A DNA stretch of 64,000 nucleotides from Verticillium longisporum (lineage: Eukaryota > Ascomycota > Sordariomycetes > Glomerellales > Plectosphaerellaceae), in contig JAETXT010000001.1 of the NCBI GenBank assembly GCA_019188255.1, positions 8,184,001 through 8,248,000 of the forward strand, given 5' to 3'. Below the pieces are notes generated by a model, which saw nothing but the letters and a program-made list of their open reading frames with translations, was not told the DNA's origin and did no database searches. This document shows, piece by piece, positions 11,420-23,147 of the stretch (position 1 is its first letter; each line of letters begins with the position of its first letter). The translations under genes were made by a program, and so were the position numbers.

Positions 11420-13324
11420 TCAATCGTCTCGATCCGGGTAGTACGACAGCGGGTGGTAGGCGTCAAATTTCTCCTCAATCTTGGCACCCTCCCACGGGCT
11501 CGTGTCAATCTCAGCGATGGGGGTCGAGCACTTGGCCGCCAGCGCGGCCTGAGCCTCGGGGCTGTTGTAGGGCACGCAGGGGAGGCCGAGGTCATCGCCG
11601 ATGCCGTCGCAGATGATGACGGGCTCGCCGCCGCACGGCGACTTGACGTTGAAGTCCTTGATGACGATGTTGTCGCAGACGGCCGAGTCGGCCGTCGAGC
11701 AGGAGAGGCGGGCCACGGCGTTGCCGTAGACGCCCGACGTGTAGCCGGTGAAGTTCTCGAAGCGAATGTTCGTGATGTCCATGCCCGAGGGATACTTGTT
11801 GCACTCCTCGACGGACTTGTTGAAGTAGCACGAGTCGAGGATGATGCCGTAGTCCATGCGGGCGACCCAGAAGTTCCTGCGCCTCTTGTTAGAAACCGAA
11901 GAGTTGGGGGGGTCCGGAGCTTGGTCGTACTTGAAGGTGACGTTGTTGACGTAGCCAGTGCCAATGTCGGCGCCGGCCCAGATCTTGATACGGGCGCCAG
12001 AGTACTGGGGAAAACGTAAGTATGTTTTTCAGAGCTGCGGTGTTTGGTCATGAATAGTAGGGCTTACGTCGCCGTTCATCATCCAGACGTTCTCAATGTG
12101 GACGTCGTGCACGTTGGATACTTCACCCTTGTACTGACCGAGAGATCCCATCGACTAGACATCGTCAGCTTGACTGGTCTGGCTATGGCTAGTTTGCTCC
12201 AAGCTTACCTGGCCGTGAGTGCCGTTGCAGTACATGGTGTTGACGTAGAGGTCGGAGCTGTTGGGCTTGGGAGAGAAGCAGTCATCGTCAATGTTGACCC
12301 AAACGCGCTCGATGGAGACACTAGACGTGTTCATCGTGTTCATAAAGTCGGTGTTTTTGGGGATAATGCTGCCATTGTTGGAGAGAGCTGTAGCAATGAC
12401 GTCGGTGTACCTGACGTTCTTGGCTAATGAATCGCGTTAGTGAGACAGACCTTGGCAAGCTTGATCGGGAGAATCAACGTACAGCTGACGATGAAGTTGT
12501 TCCAGCATGGAGAGTCCTTCAGATGGATACCAGAGACATCCAGGTTGGTGGTGTTCTCAGCATAGAACAGGATGGGTCGATAGTACTTGTTGCCGGGGTT
12601 CTACTAGAGTAAGTATTGGGAAGAAGGGGACGCTATTGTCATTTAGACAGCTGGACTTACCAGAATGCTGAAACATGTTAGCTGTCTGTCGATAATGAGA
12701 GGAATTGGCTTACTTACGATCCCGTGCCGGCCTCAAACTCGTTCCACCAACGTTGGCCCTGGCCCTCGATGACACCCTCGCCGTAGATCTTGATATCGTG
12801 GCCGCCCCATTTCCCTTTTCATGTTGTCAGCACTGAGTTAGAAGGCCTTCGGAAAGATGTGTACTAACAGAACATGATGGAGCGCTGGAAGGGGTGGTAC
12901 CATGCGTTCTCCTGCCAGTACTCGACGTCGTTTGTGAACTGCATGGCATCAGCAACCGCCAAACTCGAATATCTATGCCAACCGAACAAACCTTGATCTC
13001 GCCGTCCAAGCGGACGTGAATGTCACTTAGGCCCGTCAGATCCAAAACTTTGCCAATGACAAAGGTTTGTCCCTCGGGCAGGTAGAGGGTGCCGCCGTTG
13101 TTGGCCTCTTCGACACCCTTCTTGAACTCGGCTGACACGTCATCCTCGTCGTCCTCGGAGGCTCGAATCCTGACGATCTTGCGGCAGCCGGGCTTGGGGT
13201 TCTTGTAGGGGTGCTTGTCGCGGAACTCGAGCACATTTCTCGGGACACCTGGCGGTAGAGAGACGGCCTCGACGGCAGCCGTGGCCGCGACGGCAACGAA
13301 AGACAGGACCTGTGAGAAGCGCAT
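11420..13324 (-). CDS. Exo-polygalacturonase, glycoside hydrolase family 28, secreted
   Basis: This enzyme should release galacturonate from the non-reducing end of pectate outside the cell. Nine exons (reading 13324 to 11420): 13324-12992, 12938-12869, 12814-12718, 12667-12661, 12600-12483, 12423-12209, 12154-12068, 12004-11931 and 11876-11420. All junctions are GT-AG and phases close to 485 aa. The start was chosen because MRFSQVLSFVAVAATA is a signal peptide. GH28 hallmarks appear in order: NTD (in PKNTDF), DD (in NIDDDCF), the HG element (NGTHGQSMGSLGQ) and RIK (in GARIKIWAG). The THG form of the histidine motif fits exo-acting members. N-glycosylation sites are frequent. The fourth exon is only 7 nt. 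Acidic residues cluster after the mature N-terminus (ASEDDEDD). Confidence 0.92.
12661..12667 (-). other. 7-nt microexon of the exo-polygalacturonase gene
   Basis: On the minus strand this is TTTCAG-CATTCTG-GTAAGT. It is the only way to join exon 3 (ending in the first two bases of a Ser codon) to exon 5 (AAC CCC GGC) in frame, and it yields the expected GTGSILNPGNKYYRP. Skipping it shifts the frame, and reading through the upstream intron meets TAA at once. Confidence 0.75.
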
Positions 13325-13421
13325 GGCGGCAGAGTGTGTGATCGGGCGAGGGTCTTCTGTCTCAGAACTGCGATGACACCTTACCACCGAGCTGCATGGT
13401 GTGGACGAGGAGCTTGAGCAC

Positions 13422-13428
13422 CTTTATA
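13422..13428 (-). promoter_or_regulatory. TATA box of the exo-polygalacturonase gene
   Basis: TATAAAG on the minus strand, about 100 bp upstream of the ATG at 13324. Farther upstream are four matches to the CreA consensus SYGGRG on the plus strand (13610-13615, 13750-13755, 13762-13767, 13782-13787), which would fit glucose repression of a pectinase. The motif matches are seen; the regulation is inferred. Confidence 0.5.
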
Positions 13429-13429
13429 G

Positions 13430-16400
13430 CCTTGACTCCCAGGCTGTTTATGATTCCTGGTGACCCGCAGGCATGGATTCCCCTCATCCTGGCGGAGGGT
13501 TCAGTGGGTATTCCGCTTGAGATACGGGGTTTCCAAGACGGACTGTCGGGACAGGGGGGAGCGGTTCCATTGCTACTCGGGCTATCATCGTGGTTTGGGT
13601 CACGCGAGTGCGGGGCGGCATGTAGCCAACGCGTCTCCGAGTCCTTTGCGGGTACGGTAGAGAAGGCTGCGAGGAGGCCTTGAAGCTCTCATCAGGGCCC
13701 TCCATGAAAGCTCTCCCCGCCGGAAAAGCGATGCAGATGCCGATTGGATGCGGGGGAGGCTCTGGGGAAGCTTGGGGGAGGCCGGGGTAGCTCGGCGATG
13801 GCCCTGGTCGCGGTAGATTAAGGTCGTGGGGTGAAGATCCGTCAAATGTTATCGAGGGCCATTGGTGGAAGTTTCATGCAGGATATCTCCGATCCTGAGT
13901 GGGCTTGTCCCTGCAGGGCCTGAGTAGCTCGACGGGTCCTGCTTAGTCTGAGCCAAGGTGTGTTTTGTTCGTCTGGTTGCTCTGATGATATCAGGTTGTC
14001 GTGAACCGTTACTGGCCTGGCCTTAAGGTTATCGTTTGTTTAGGTGCGTGATACTTGGGGCTCTGTCTAGTCCTCTCTCTCCGTTCGTGGCGGTCGGTTA
14101 GCGGCCTAACTGCCGATCCCGGGGTGACGAGGTGGCGCCACAACAAATCAGGGGTACTTTGCAAAAGAGATGTCCTGGAGCAAGCAGGAGGCATCATAAA
14201 TCTTTGATTAGACTGCATGGTTGACTTTGGTGAATAGCGACTGAAGATAACGGCGTTGACTGGAAGCGTTGACCGGAAGCTCAAACTATGTTAGTGACAA
14301 AGCTCTCCCATCGTGAACTGACCTCAGGCATTGGGCAAACGGATCGCGATTGGTTGTTTAAAACAACTGAGCAAGCAGCCTCGTGGGCTTCCCGATCGCG
14401 TGGTTCGTGGTCGCATGCAGAGAGATGATCTCAAGGGTTTCACATGGGGAAGCGAACTTGCAGTCTGCGATCCCGACTGCTTGGGGCGGACCTATCCTTT
14501 ACAACACCCCTGGCTTTCCCTGGAGGATGTCGCATTCAGCTGAAGTCACATATGGTTGAGTGCCATCGATCGCCTGCTACTGCAGGTGAGGCTGTCATCG
14601 CTATGTGGCTCACAACCTATCGTGCAAAGTCGGCATCTTAAAGTCTGTGTTTTCCTTCACGGACTATTACCACGAGGTGAATGCTGTGACAACAGATACC
14701 AAGCCGGATGGCACCATTAAAGTTTCGAGATTATATAGAAGTCATGTATATTCTTTTCGAGCAGATTTGGCTGTTCAGGAACTAAACCAATCAGTAAAGG
14801 CAAGAACCAGCCAGTATCATCTAATCGACAGAGAAGCGGTACCAGCTACAACTTTCTGTACTGTTAGTTGCAAAATTTAGATATGCCCTCAGCAGGAAAT
14901 TGTGTCCTATTGCACTTTAAGTATGACAAAGAAGTAGGGAGGAATGTTGGGTTCACGACGTCATTAAAGGTAGCGACTGCAAGTCTTCGGCCACATGATC
15001 TGGGCAATTTCCATCATGATTGTACAGGGTTAGGGTTGTTATGGCAGTCGACTTGCCAGGCTCAACTCCAAGCCGCAGCTCTGGCGTCAAGGGTTCCCAG
15101 CCCCCAACACCAATGCCGCAGGGTCATAGTCTCCCCCTGTTGAATATGCCGAACATCACCAACAATGACGCTTGACAAGGGAGATACCCCTCTTGCACTA
15201 TAAAAGCTGCATATGCGATAGTAGTCAAGGTCCGTTTCCGATCTGCCAACGGACACTGTCGACGCCCGTGGCGAACCTTCTTGTCTTTATCCGACCCGCC
15301 GGGGAAGCCCCTCACTACCCTGCCTCCCGCTGAATGGTGGCATTTCCATCACGGGCCTGGCGCATGCCACTTTACCAGTTTTGCGAGCAGACCAGCCTCC
15401 AAGTGCGTTGCCCAGCCTTCGAGACATATCACCGCCATCGGGCTCCGCTTCCCCGCCGAGTCATTCATGTGTGCTCCTCGTGCTGTTCGGTCTGCTCTCC
15501 CGTGTGACAGCCTTGCAATCTGATCATTCGACTGATGAACGCCTGAGATCCTAGAGGTAGGTCGGCGTGTGAAGGTCTGGAAATACCCAATTGGTTTGCT
15601 TACTTTACCAAGAATGTGCCACTCAAGTGTGCAAATCGAGGGACTGAACTTATCGGCCAGTCAGGGCGAGGTCTGATTAAAATTCCTTTATTGAGTTCGG
15701 CAAGGACTTTCTCGCGACATTTCCGATACATATCATCGAGGTCATCGCGAAGGCTTCCTATGGTCACAGCATCGAGCATACAAGATTGATGCACGCGGTG
15801 ACAACTACGTTGTTAAGATGTTGCAAACACCTGAGAGCCGTTCGGATTTGGCAAAGCTGCCTATAAGCAAGTCTTAAGCACACTCAAGCACCTTTTTTCG
15901 GCTGGCGGATGGTCGTTGTTGCTACTGTTGTCCGCCAGTGTAGGGAGCATGTGTCTATTAGCATGGAGCAACCAGTCTTGATATATACATGTGACGAGAC
16001 TGACACCCGGACTAGGAAGCTTGAATGGTAAAAGATACAAATCGGTCCCCGAAGTCGGCAGCCATTTCAGAAAGTCGTAGCACGAGAGTCGTGCATAAGC
16101 ATGGTAGTTGGAACTTGGATCCATTACTTGCTTTACGGCACTTTCGTCACTCTAATCTTAGCCATTCTGTTCCGTCGCCGATACCTCATACCAGGATAGC
16201 GTCGGCAGCGCGATAGTCCTCGGCCAGTCGCTCTGGCCCTAGAGGGCAGATACGCCTCAGTCACATCGTGGACAACCTCTCCGCCACTTGCTTCCGTTAT
16301 CGATTTCACGCTATTTGAGTGCTACATAGTAGGCACGAGACTGATACAAATTGGTTGTTCTTAAGGCTGTCCGGCACCCACACGTGCGGCTGAGTCGGAG

Positions 16401-16660
16401 ACGGCCATACCTCCTCACAACCTCCAGGTTCTGATTTGCTGAGATCGGTTGTCAGCACGGGTCCTATTACGCCGAGTCCTCTGGGTTTCCATCAGGGGTC
16501 AGGAGTAAAACATGGAAATACACTGCCATGTACTGGTCGAATGTTGCGAGGTTTTGCCAGCCAAGTCCCGTCACCTGTTCTGTGTCTAGTCCTCGGGTCG
16601 AACTTTTCTGCGTCTTTCATTGATGATCAACCGCTTTCGTTGTCGCTTGCCATCGTCACC
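13430..16660. other. Divergent intergenic region
   Basis: This lies between the divergently transcribed exo-polygalacturonase (-) and the six-cysteine surface protein (+). No ORF in it shows a domain or spliceable extension I recognise. It holds the upstream regions of both genes. Confidence 0.4.
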
Positions 16661-18267
16661 ATGCGAGACCTCGTCTTGTTCTTGCTACTCTCTCGAATCG
16701 CCTGCGCCCAAGTCACACAGCATGTAACCGACCTCTCAATCTTTAGCCTCCTCGCCCCGTGTGCCTCCTCCGCCATTGCGAACGAGGTCAACACCCTCAC
16801 AGCCTCCACTGCCATTGGATGTGGCACCGCCGACCCTGAATTGCAATCTTGCATCTGCTCGCAGAGCGACGTCTCAAGCCAGGTCACGAAGAATGTGTCT
16901 GAAGCTGTGCAGAGCCGCTGTGGCCAGAGCGCCACGGATGATCTATGGAGTGCCTCTGAGGTGATGAGGAAGTTCTGCAATCCGGGCGAGGCAGTGACAC
17001 TTCCGACACCGACGACGAATAAAGTGACACAGTTCATCACCGACATCGACAAGATGAGCTTCCTGCCACCCTGTGTATACTCTGGGATATCATGGGTCGT
17101 CATGTTCTCGGTACAGTCCCCCCACGGCCACGGACCCCAATCAGAGCCCTGACGGAACTGCAGGCTTCGTCGCACTGCCCCCGAAGCGCAAGCCTGTATG
17201 CGCCTTGCGTGTGCAGCAAGAGCGACGTTGTTGACCTGGTTCGCTCGAACCTGACAAGCAGAATCCTCGATCGATGCGACAACAGGGAAGACGTCGAATT
17301 GGCCGACCAAGTGTACTCAGAGTACTGCGCCATGAATAATGGTACCACAGCCTTTGCGGCGGTCGCCATGCCGCCGGGAGACAGTACGTACATGAACCAG
17401 AAAGATGTTGAAAAGCACAGCGTACAGGCACTAACTCGCTGCAGTGACATATCACATCACGGCCTTATCCCAATACTCTTCTCTTCCCGAGTGCGCCAGA
17501 GAGGCTGTTTCAAGCGCTGTTATTGATGTGAGTCTCGGCAATGGCGCTCCTCAAAGATCGAAAAAGAAGTCTGACGATTGCTGCAGCAAACAAGCTGGAA
17601 CTGTGCTGCAGGCCCACAAGCCATTGCCTCCTGTGTGTGCATCAAGGAGGGAATGCTCCACAAGGTCTATGAGAGCATGACAGCACGTGCAGGAATCAAC
17701 TGCGGCTTCACCAACAAGGAGCCTGTGTATTCAGCCATCGATGTACTGAACTACTACTGCAGCGCCGCCGAGAACAAGGTTGTTGCGCTGGTCACTGATA
17801 CGGCCACCCAACTGTACCCTACAGCCTCGGAAGGCGGAGGAGCTGGGGCGGATGGCGCGAGGCAGACGGGGGGTAATTCCGAAAACGGTGACCAAGGTGA
17901 GAGCGATTCAGCAGTTGGTCCGGGAGTCATTGCTGGCGCTGTCGTTGGGGGCGTTGTTGGCCTTGCTGCCATCATTGGGGCCGTCGTCTGGTTTGTGCGG
18001 CGACGCAGGAGGGCGCACGATGCTGGGATGGTCGTCGTTGCGCCTCCCGGTGACTACCTCAAGCCAGAGCTTGACGGCAGCGGACAGAATGCACCTCGCG
18101 CCGAGCTTGGTGCTCTAGCAAGCAGCTTCACACCGACCCAAAAGTCATTGTCACCTGGCCAGGAGATTGGCGGTTCTGAACTCCTGGGCACAACAGTAGT
18201 TTCGGCAGGATGGCACGGCCCGCCAGCGGAACTTAGTGGGGATACTTATGAAGGACGCAGGCTTTGA
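16661..18267 (+). CDS. Cell-surface protein with three tandem six-cysteine CxC modules and one TM helix
   Basis: Exons are 16661-17110, 17164-17383, 17445-17527 and 17587-18267, all GT-AG. The start MRDLVLFLLLSRIACAQ is a signal peptide. Three modules of about 80 aa follow, each with six cysteines in the order C...C...CxC...C...C. The CxC pairs are CIC (module 1), CVC (module 2) and CVC (module 3), and each module begins with a (V/I)T(D/A)(L/I)-type segment. A Gly/Ser/Asp-rich linker leads to a single membrane helix (IAGAVVGGVVGLAAIIGAVV), a basic stop-transfer RRRRR and a cytoplasmic tail of about 90 aa. The pattern recalls the CFEM fold, which normally has eight cysteines, so I do not assign CFEM. 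Introns 1 and 3 sit at the same place, between cysteines 1 and 2 of modules 2 and 3, both phase 0, which suggests module duplication. Function is unknown; a sensor or adhesin is only a guess. Confidence 0.82.
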
Positions 18268-18675
18268 AAGATGGATAGATTGGTAGATATAATCATGTCG
18301 CCGTAGAGGCGTTTATCGTGGGTAGAGCTTGAGCGATACTTCCTAAGCTTCGTAAGAGACCAAAGTCTTTCGGCGTGGCAACCCAGTGCTCCTCCTAAAG
18401 CAGCACGAGTTGCCCGCCTTGGTATTCCAGTCGGCTTGAAGTCTTGATCATTTCACCAGGCCAGAGCCGTAGTCCGTTCTTATTACCAAGCTATCAGACT
18501 TGCTTCTGCGCGCAATCCATCTGTGGCGTGGTTGTGGCCCCTTGGTAATTTCCTGGCTCCCGCAGCGCTTCCAGCATGTTAGAGCCTCTCTTCCCTTCCG
18601 CCATGATTGTGATGACATCTCCGCCGAGAAGCACCTGAATAATTTGTAGTAGCCGCGCTCTTGCCAAAGCTCACA
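18268..18675. other. Short intergenic region between convergent genes
   Basis: This holds the 3' flanks of the six-cysteine protein gene and the MCT-type transporter gene. Nothing else is seen. Confidence 0.4.
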
Positions 18676-20111
18676 TCACACTTTGGCCAGCGGCTTCTTG
18701 TTGATTCTCGCCCGCATCAGTGCCGCCAAAGCCGTCGCGATCAGAGTCACCGAGCCCGCATAGAACATGGCTGGCCTGTACGCGTGCAAGCCGACCTCTG
18801 TACCGCCGTATGCTTCGAGCAAGGAGCCAGCAATGGGTGCGCCCTACCAATGGTCAATCAATGAAAGCTCCGCGTAGACTAGGCAAACACTCACAAAAAG
18901 ATAGCCAAACAACCATCCCGTGACGATCATGCCCATGGCCGTGGAGACGCGAGCAGACCCGAATACGTTGCCCACCACCGTCGGCATGGTTGCAAACACA
19001 CCGCCATTCGTGAGTCCGTTGAGAATGGCAAACACCACCAATGGCGCAAGGCTGGTGGATGCCGGCCACAGCGCGATCATGCTCAGCGCGTTAATGATGA
19101 GGAACATCGACAACGTGTTGAGTGACCCTAGAATGTCGCACAGATAGCCGCTAAGGATGCGCCCGATGGCCGATGAGAAGTTGAAGCCCGCCAAGACGGC
19201 GGCACCTGTCGAGCTGCTCAGGCCCATGGACCGTCCGTAAAGGGGGATGAAGAAGGGGGGCACGAATAGGGGGAACACGCCCACCAGGCCCACCAAGAAC
19301 AGGATGCCGAAGTTGGGCTGCCGGAAGAGCGTCCAGTCGACGAGTCCGGTGGCCTGGATAGGCGTGCGCTCAACAATGAGCCACGCGGCCGGAAGACCCG
19401 TGACGGCGAGCGCGATACCGGTGATGCGAAACGCCCATTTTACCCCGTACTGCTCAATCATGGCATTGGAGGCGATGCTCATGACGGCGCCGCCGAGACC
19501 GCCGCCCGCGTACACAATGCCGTTGGCCAGGCCGCGTTTCCTCTTGAAGTACTGTGCTGGCGCTAGCGAGATGGCCATGAAGCCCGCGCTCATGCCCACG
19601 CCGAGCAGGATGCCCGGCAGGAAGAAGAGGCCGACGGCGCTGTCGGCAACGAAGCCGGCGCCGATCTGAGACACCGAGTTCATCGCGACGCCTGCGAGCG
19701 CCATCTTCCTCGTTCCCAGCGACCGCATGGCCACGCAGCGAACAGGGCGACGACCGACATGAGCGCCGGCGACAGCGAGCCGCAGAATGAGAGCACCAGT
19801 GGCGACCCGACGCCCCGTTCCACCAAGGCGCCCGGGTACACGCCCCAGCAGCAGCTGATGCCGATGTTCCAAAAGGCCTCGACCGCCCAGGCCTTGGCAA
19901 GGACCCAGCCGTAGCCGCCGACGGCAACGGTGCTGTCGGCCAGGCGCGACGCCTCGAGTGCTGGGTCGGGGTCGGTCAGCCTCGTCGTATCTTCCAGTCG
20001 GCCAGCCCGGGTTTGGCGCAGAGTGGACCACCGGCTCTGGCTGTCGAGAGCGCTGGAACGGAGATCCTCCAATCCATATTCAGTTGCCGCCGTTGTCGTT
20101 GTTGCAGACAT
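18676..20111 (-). CDS. MFS transporter, monocarboxylate-porter (MCT/Mch) type, apparent frameshift
   Basis: A predicted 12-TM plasma-membrane transporter for monocarboxylates or related solutes. Exons on the minus strand are 20111-18895 and 18843-18676; the junction joins GYLF to GAPIAGSLLEAYGG. The product is about 461 aa. The N-terminal tail is hydrophilic (MSATTTTAATEYG), followed by GGYGWVLAKAWAVEAFWNIGISCCWGVYPG. The MCT-type loop YFKRKRGLANGIVYAGGGLG and the second-half motif AIGRILSGYLCDILG are visible. The frame breaks between LFAAW and AMRSLGTRKMAL: one base is missing at about 19729-19732 (TGG-CC-ATG where TGG-GCC-ATG is expected). Restoring one base makes the whole gene read through. 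It is convergent with the six-cysteine protein gene. The substrate cannot be told from sequence. Confidence 0.85.
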
Positions 20112-20567
20112 TTTGTCGATTGTCGAGAGATGTGCTGTCGTGAAATCGGTTCAACTCCATCGCTGCAGAGGAAAGGGCTTTATTTCATAGTTTGCTGGAC
20201 GCTTAAACTACCCTTCCTACCGCCGAATGGTGACTCAATAGGGCGCATGTCGACAAAGGGCGCGTTTGATGATGGAGGACGAATTAATTTTAGTCTCCGT
20301 TACCGCATGCTCTCGGCGTAAGCTCTCGGAGTTAGGTTTGACCAACATTTTAGATCATCTTGCCGCCAGCTGCTGCATATACTTGGGGCTCATGACGTCT
20401 ATTTAATGTGCATATGATGAATCATAAGAGGTGAGCTGATGTGGCCGGAAGTCTGAGGCCTGTAGGTCGGCGTGAACTAGACTACCTAGGTACTCTGAAA
20501 TGGAGTGTGCCATACATAGATCGAGGGGCGCGGCCTAGCGAATCTCTTTTGTATGCATTTCCTCTCG
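20112..20567. other. Intergenic region upstream of the MCT-type transporter
   Basis: This is upstream of the transporter start at 20111 and downstream of the DUF4267-like gene, both on the minus strand. It includes one TACCTAGGTAC motif at about 20483-20494. No gene is seen. Confidence 0.4.
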
Positions 20568-20981
20568 TCAGCCCCTCAACCTCCACAGAACCCAGCCCAG
20601 GAGTCCACCAGATGTGATCCAATGACCCCAAGCCCTATAGCGAAGAGCGCCTCCCCCGCACATCCACACCACCAGTCCATCGCCGAGCCTCACCGCCGAC
20701 AAGATGGCAGCAAATGTCGTGACCGCTTTGTGGTTCTCTTGCCACTGTAGTCCTGCCAGCGTCAGGCCATAGCTGACTTCGCGGATGCCCTTGAACAGCA
20801 TCAATGGTGACGCGGTGCCGATTGACGTGTCGCGCGAGGGCGAGGGCGAGGGCGTTGCATTTACAGGCTCCAGTGGCAGGCCGACATGAGCGTATTCTTC
20901 TGTGGGCTTCGCAATTGCCATGAGTCCGCGGCCGATGCAGGCAGCGCCGAGTATGTATGCTGGGACTTGCGAGGGCGCCAT
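20568..20981 (-). CDS. Small membrane protein, DUF4267-like
   Basis: A single-exon protein of 137 aa starting MAPSQVPAYILGAACIGRG. The start was chosen because the hydrophobic family-like segment begins directly there; the 28 codons upstream look like leader. Hydrophobic stretches occur near residues 7-25, 60-80, 90-110 and at the C-terminus. The motif LFKGIREVSYGLTLAGLQWQ followed by AVTTFAAILSAVRLGDGLVVW is what I associate with fungal DUF4267 proteins, which are integral membrane proteins of unknown function. The last residues (GLLGWVLWRLRG) form a short helix with a basic end. No neighbour suggests a role. Confidence 0.7.
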   Translation of the reverse strand: MAPSQVPAYILGAACIGRGLMAIAKPTEEYAHVGLPLEPVNATPSPSPSRDTSIGTASPLMLFKGIREVSYGLTLAGLQWQENHKAVTTFAAILSAVRLGDGLVVWMCGGGALRYRAWGHWITSGGLLGWVLWRLRG

Positions 20982-22922
20982 AGTGTCAAGTGAGGTTGTG
21001 AATGTTGTAGAAGCGCTGGGTATGGTTGTCCACTGCAGATGCGCCGGAGACAGACTTGATCGCATTGCCGCGTCAGCACGGCAGGATCCTATCTACGATG
21101 TGATCCCGCCAACGCGTGAATAGACTTGCTGACACGAGCCATTTCGCTGCGCCTGTCTCCCATGTTCCACATGATCACCAACTGATTTTCACCTTCAAAA
21201 GAACGATTCCAGGATGAGATACATTTCAACAACTGACGTGCTTAGGGTCATCAGTGTAGGCATTTTTGAAGCACGTAACGGTTTGCTGGACCTCAATGAT
21301 GGATTTCACGCCCACGCTAAGCGGCTCACCAGCCATGATACGGAGTTACGTGCATCGCATCCATGATATCTCACATGCCCTCCCTCGTCCCATATCCTAG
21401 GTGCCCAATGCAATTTTCGACCTGGGTCACCGCAGCGTAGCCACTACTAAGCGCCGTGGGCACAAATGAGGTCCTGGCGACTTGCACGTAGAGCGTTGTC
21501 TACTACGTCTCTAGATTGAAAAGTGACTCGACTACCTCGACTACCCGCACAAGCCGCACAATAGCACCCGGCATCACTCAAAACTTAGCGATTATGAGCA
21601 CTTGGAGGCTATCTCGGGCACTACTAGTACGGAGCCACGTTGCCAGCATCCTTGTTCAAGATCCAGAGCTGGAGCCAGCAGAGCACTGCCTTGCACGCAA
21701 AGAGGATACTTATATCATTGGCAAGGACGATAAACACAGCCGCGCCCGGATAAGACTGTTTGGATATAAAAGGAGGAGGAAAAGACTCGGCGGGGATCAA
21801 GGCGGAAGAAGGTATCTCGAGTTTGTAGAAGCTGTCAGAAGCCATGGATTTGGAGGCGGAGCCAAAAAGAGAATGCATGACGGCAAAGACCGACGCAGAG
21901 TGTCATAAGATGAGCTGTGAAGGCTCTGTTTTGAATGTCTTTTTTTTTTTTTTTTTTTTTGGGCAAAAAGGGGCAATTTCCAAACTTCAAACTCCTGATG
22001 CGCAATCATGTCTGGTAACCAATGTCGGATTGCTCTTGTTTGTGGCTACAACAGCCTTGACATGGTTGTAGTCCTGGATTCTTAACATCACAAACTTGGT
22101 GGTGTGAAGTGCATTCGCCCTCTGACCAGTACCAGCTCACTCGCCAGCTGATGCAATCCTCTGTCTGCCACCCACCCACTCATACAAGAGATAACAGCAA
22201 TTGAAACGATCGACTCAAATCAACATACCGCAAGCGGGCGATGACGGTGCAGACAATCAATCTTCAACGGCATAGTGGAGCCAAGTGTTGGCGCACACAA
22301 ATGCCCGGCGTCAGCCCGTCACCCACGGACAACACGAAGACAACCCGGACAGTGACCACCGGCAGGCCGGCATCCTGGCGCGTTTACCCGCTCTGTTCCT
22401 GAGTCCGACGGTTTACGTTGCCATGTGACACCCATCCGCCGCGTCTGAGCCTGACCTGAAAGGAGTCCAACGTCTCCACTCCAGCCAAAGAAAAGGCCAC
22501 AGATCACGCCACTTTTGACGCATCCCAGGTTGGCACGAGCGGCAACCCCATCACATCACCGAGGCATATCCGCCCGACCGACGAAAGGGAGCATAAGAAC
22601 GGCGGTGACCCCCCGAGCGCTGGCTGAGTCGGTCTGGTCGGTCTGTCAAACTCCGTGGGGAGAGGAATTGGCAAAGCATCGTACCGCGCTGCAACGTGTA
22701 CCCAACCGAGATCCCGAGCGACCATCACTCCTCTTCCCACGGGCAGCATCACACAGCAAGTACACAAACAAGGATTGCGACAGGTAGGCAGACCTGGTGC
22801 GTCCGCTGGCTTGGGAGGGGCTCCAGCTGATGATGCTGGACAGTATCAGAGCTTGACGACACCTTGACGACACGAGTACACACCCGACACAGCCATACGA
22901 AGACCGATTCCCCGACTTCGCA
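20982..22922. other. Gene-free region
   Basis: No supported gene. ORFs here are short and lack recognisable domains. It contains an uninterrupted run of 21 T at 21940-21960, which could be a retroposon tail or simple slippage. Confidence 0.4.
21940..21960. repeat. Poly(T) tract
   Basis: Twenty-one consecutive T, followed directly by GGGC. No target-site duplication or retroposon body is evident beside it. Confidence 0.9.
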
Positions 22923-23147
22923 ATGTGGATCACGCGACTCGTCTCCATGACCAACTTCGCCGTGGCTTCGTCGGCACTCGGTTTCCAGGTCTTCGTTCTG
23001 TACCCCTGGCACGAGCAGCTGCAGCGCGACTTTGAGGACCTCAAGAAGGAACACCTGCGAGTCCTGGATGCCATCCGTGACATGGATGTCGAGGTCAAGC
23101 ACGAAGCGAGCCGGTCCGTCTTGCAGCGGCTAGGATGGCGCCAATAA
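22923..23147 (+). CDS. Small membrane/coiled-coil protein of unknown function
   Basis: A 74-aa ORF (MWITRLVSMTNFAVASSALG...) with one hydrophobic segment (about 10-28, ending FVLYPWHEQL) and then a charged, heptad-like helix (LQRDFEDLKKEHLRVLDAIRDMDVEVKHEASRSVLQRLGW). The arrangement of an N-terminal membrane helix and a short coiled coil resembles small fungal mitochondrial inner-membrane or assembly factors. I do not recognise the family and infer no function. It reads as a real gene because of the biased composition, the clear amphipathic helix and a C/A-rich leader just upstream. Confidence 0.6.
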   Translation: MWITRLVSMTNFAVASSALGFQVFVLYPWHEQLQRDFEDLKKEHLRVLDAIRDMDVEVKHEASRSVLQRLGWRQ

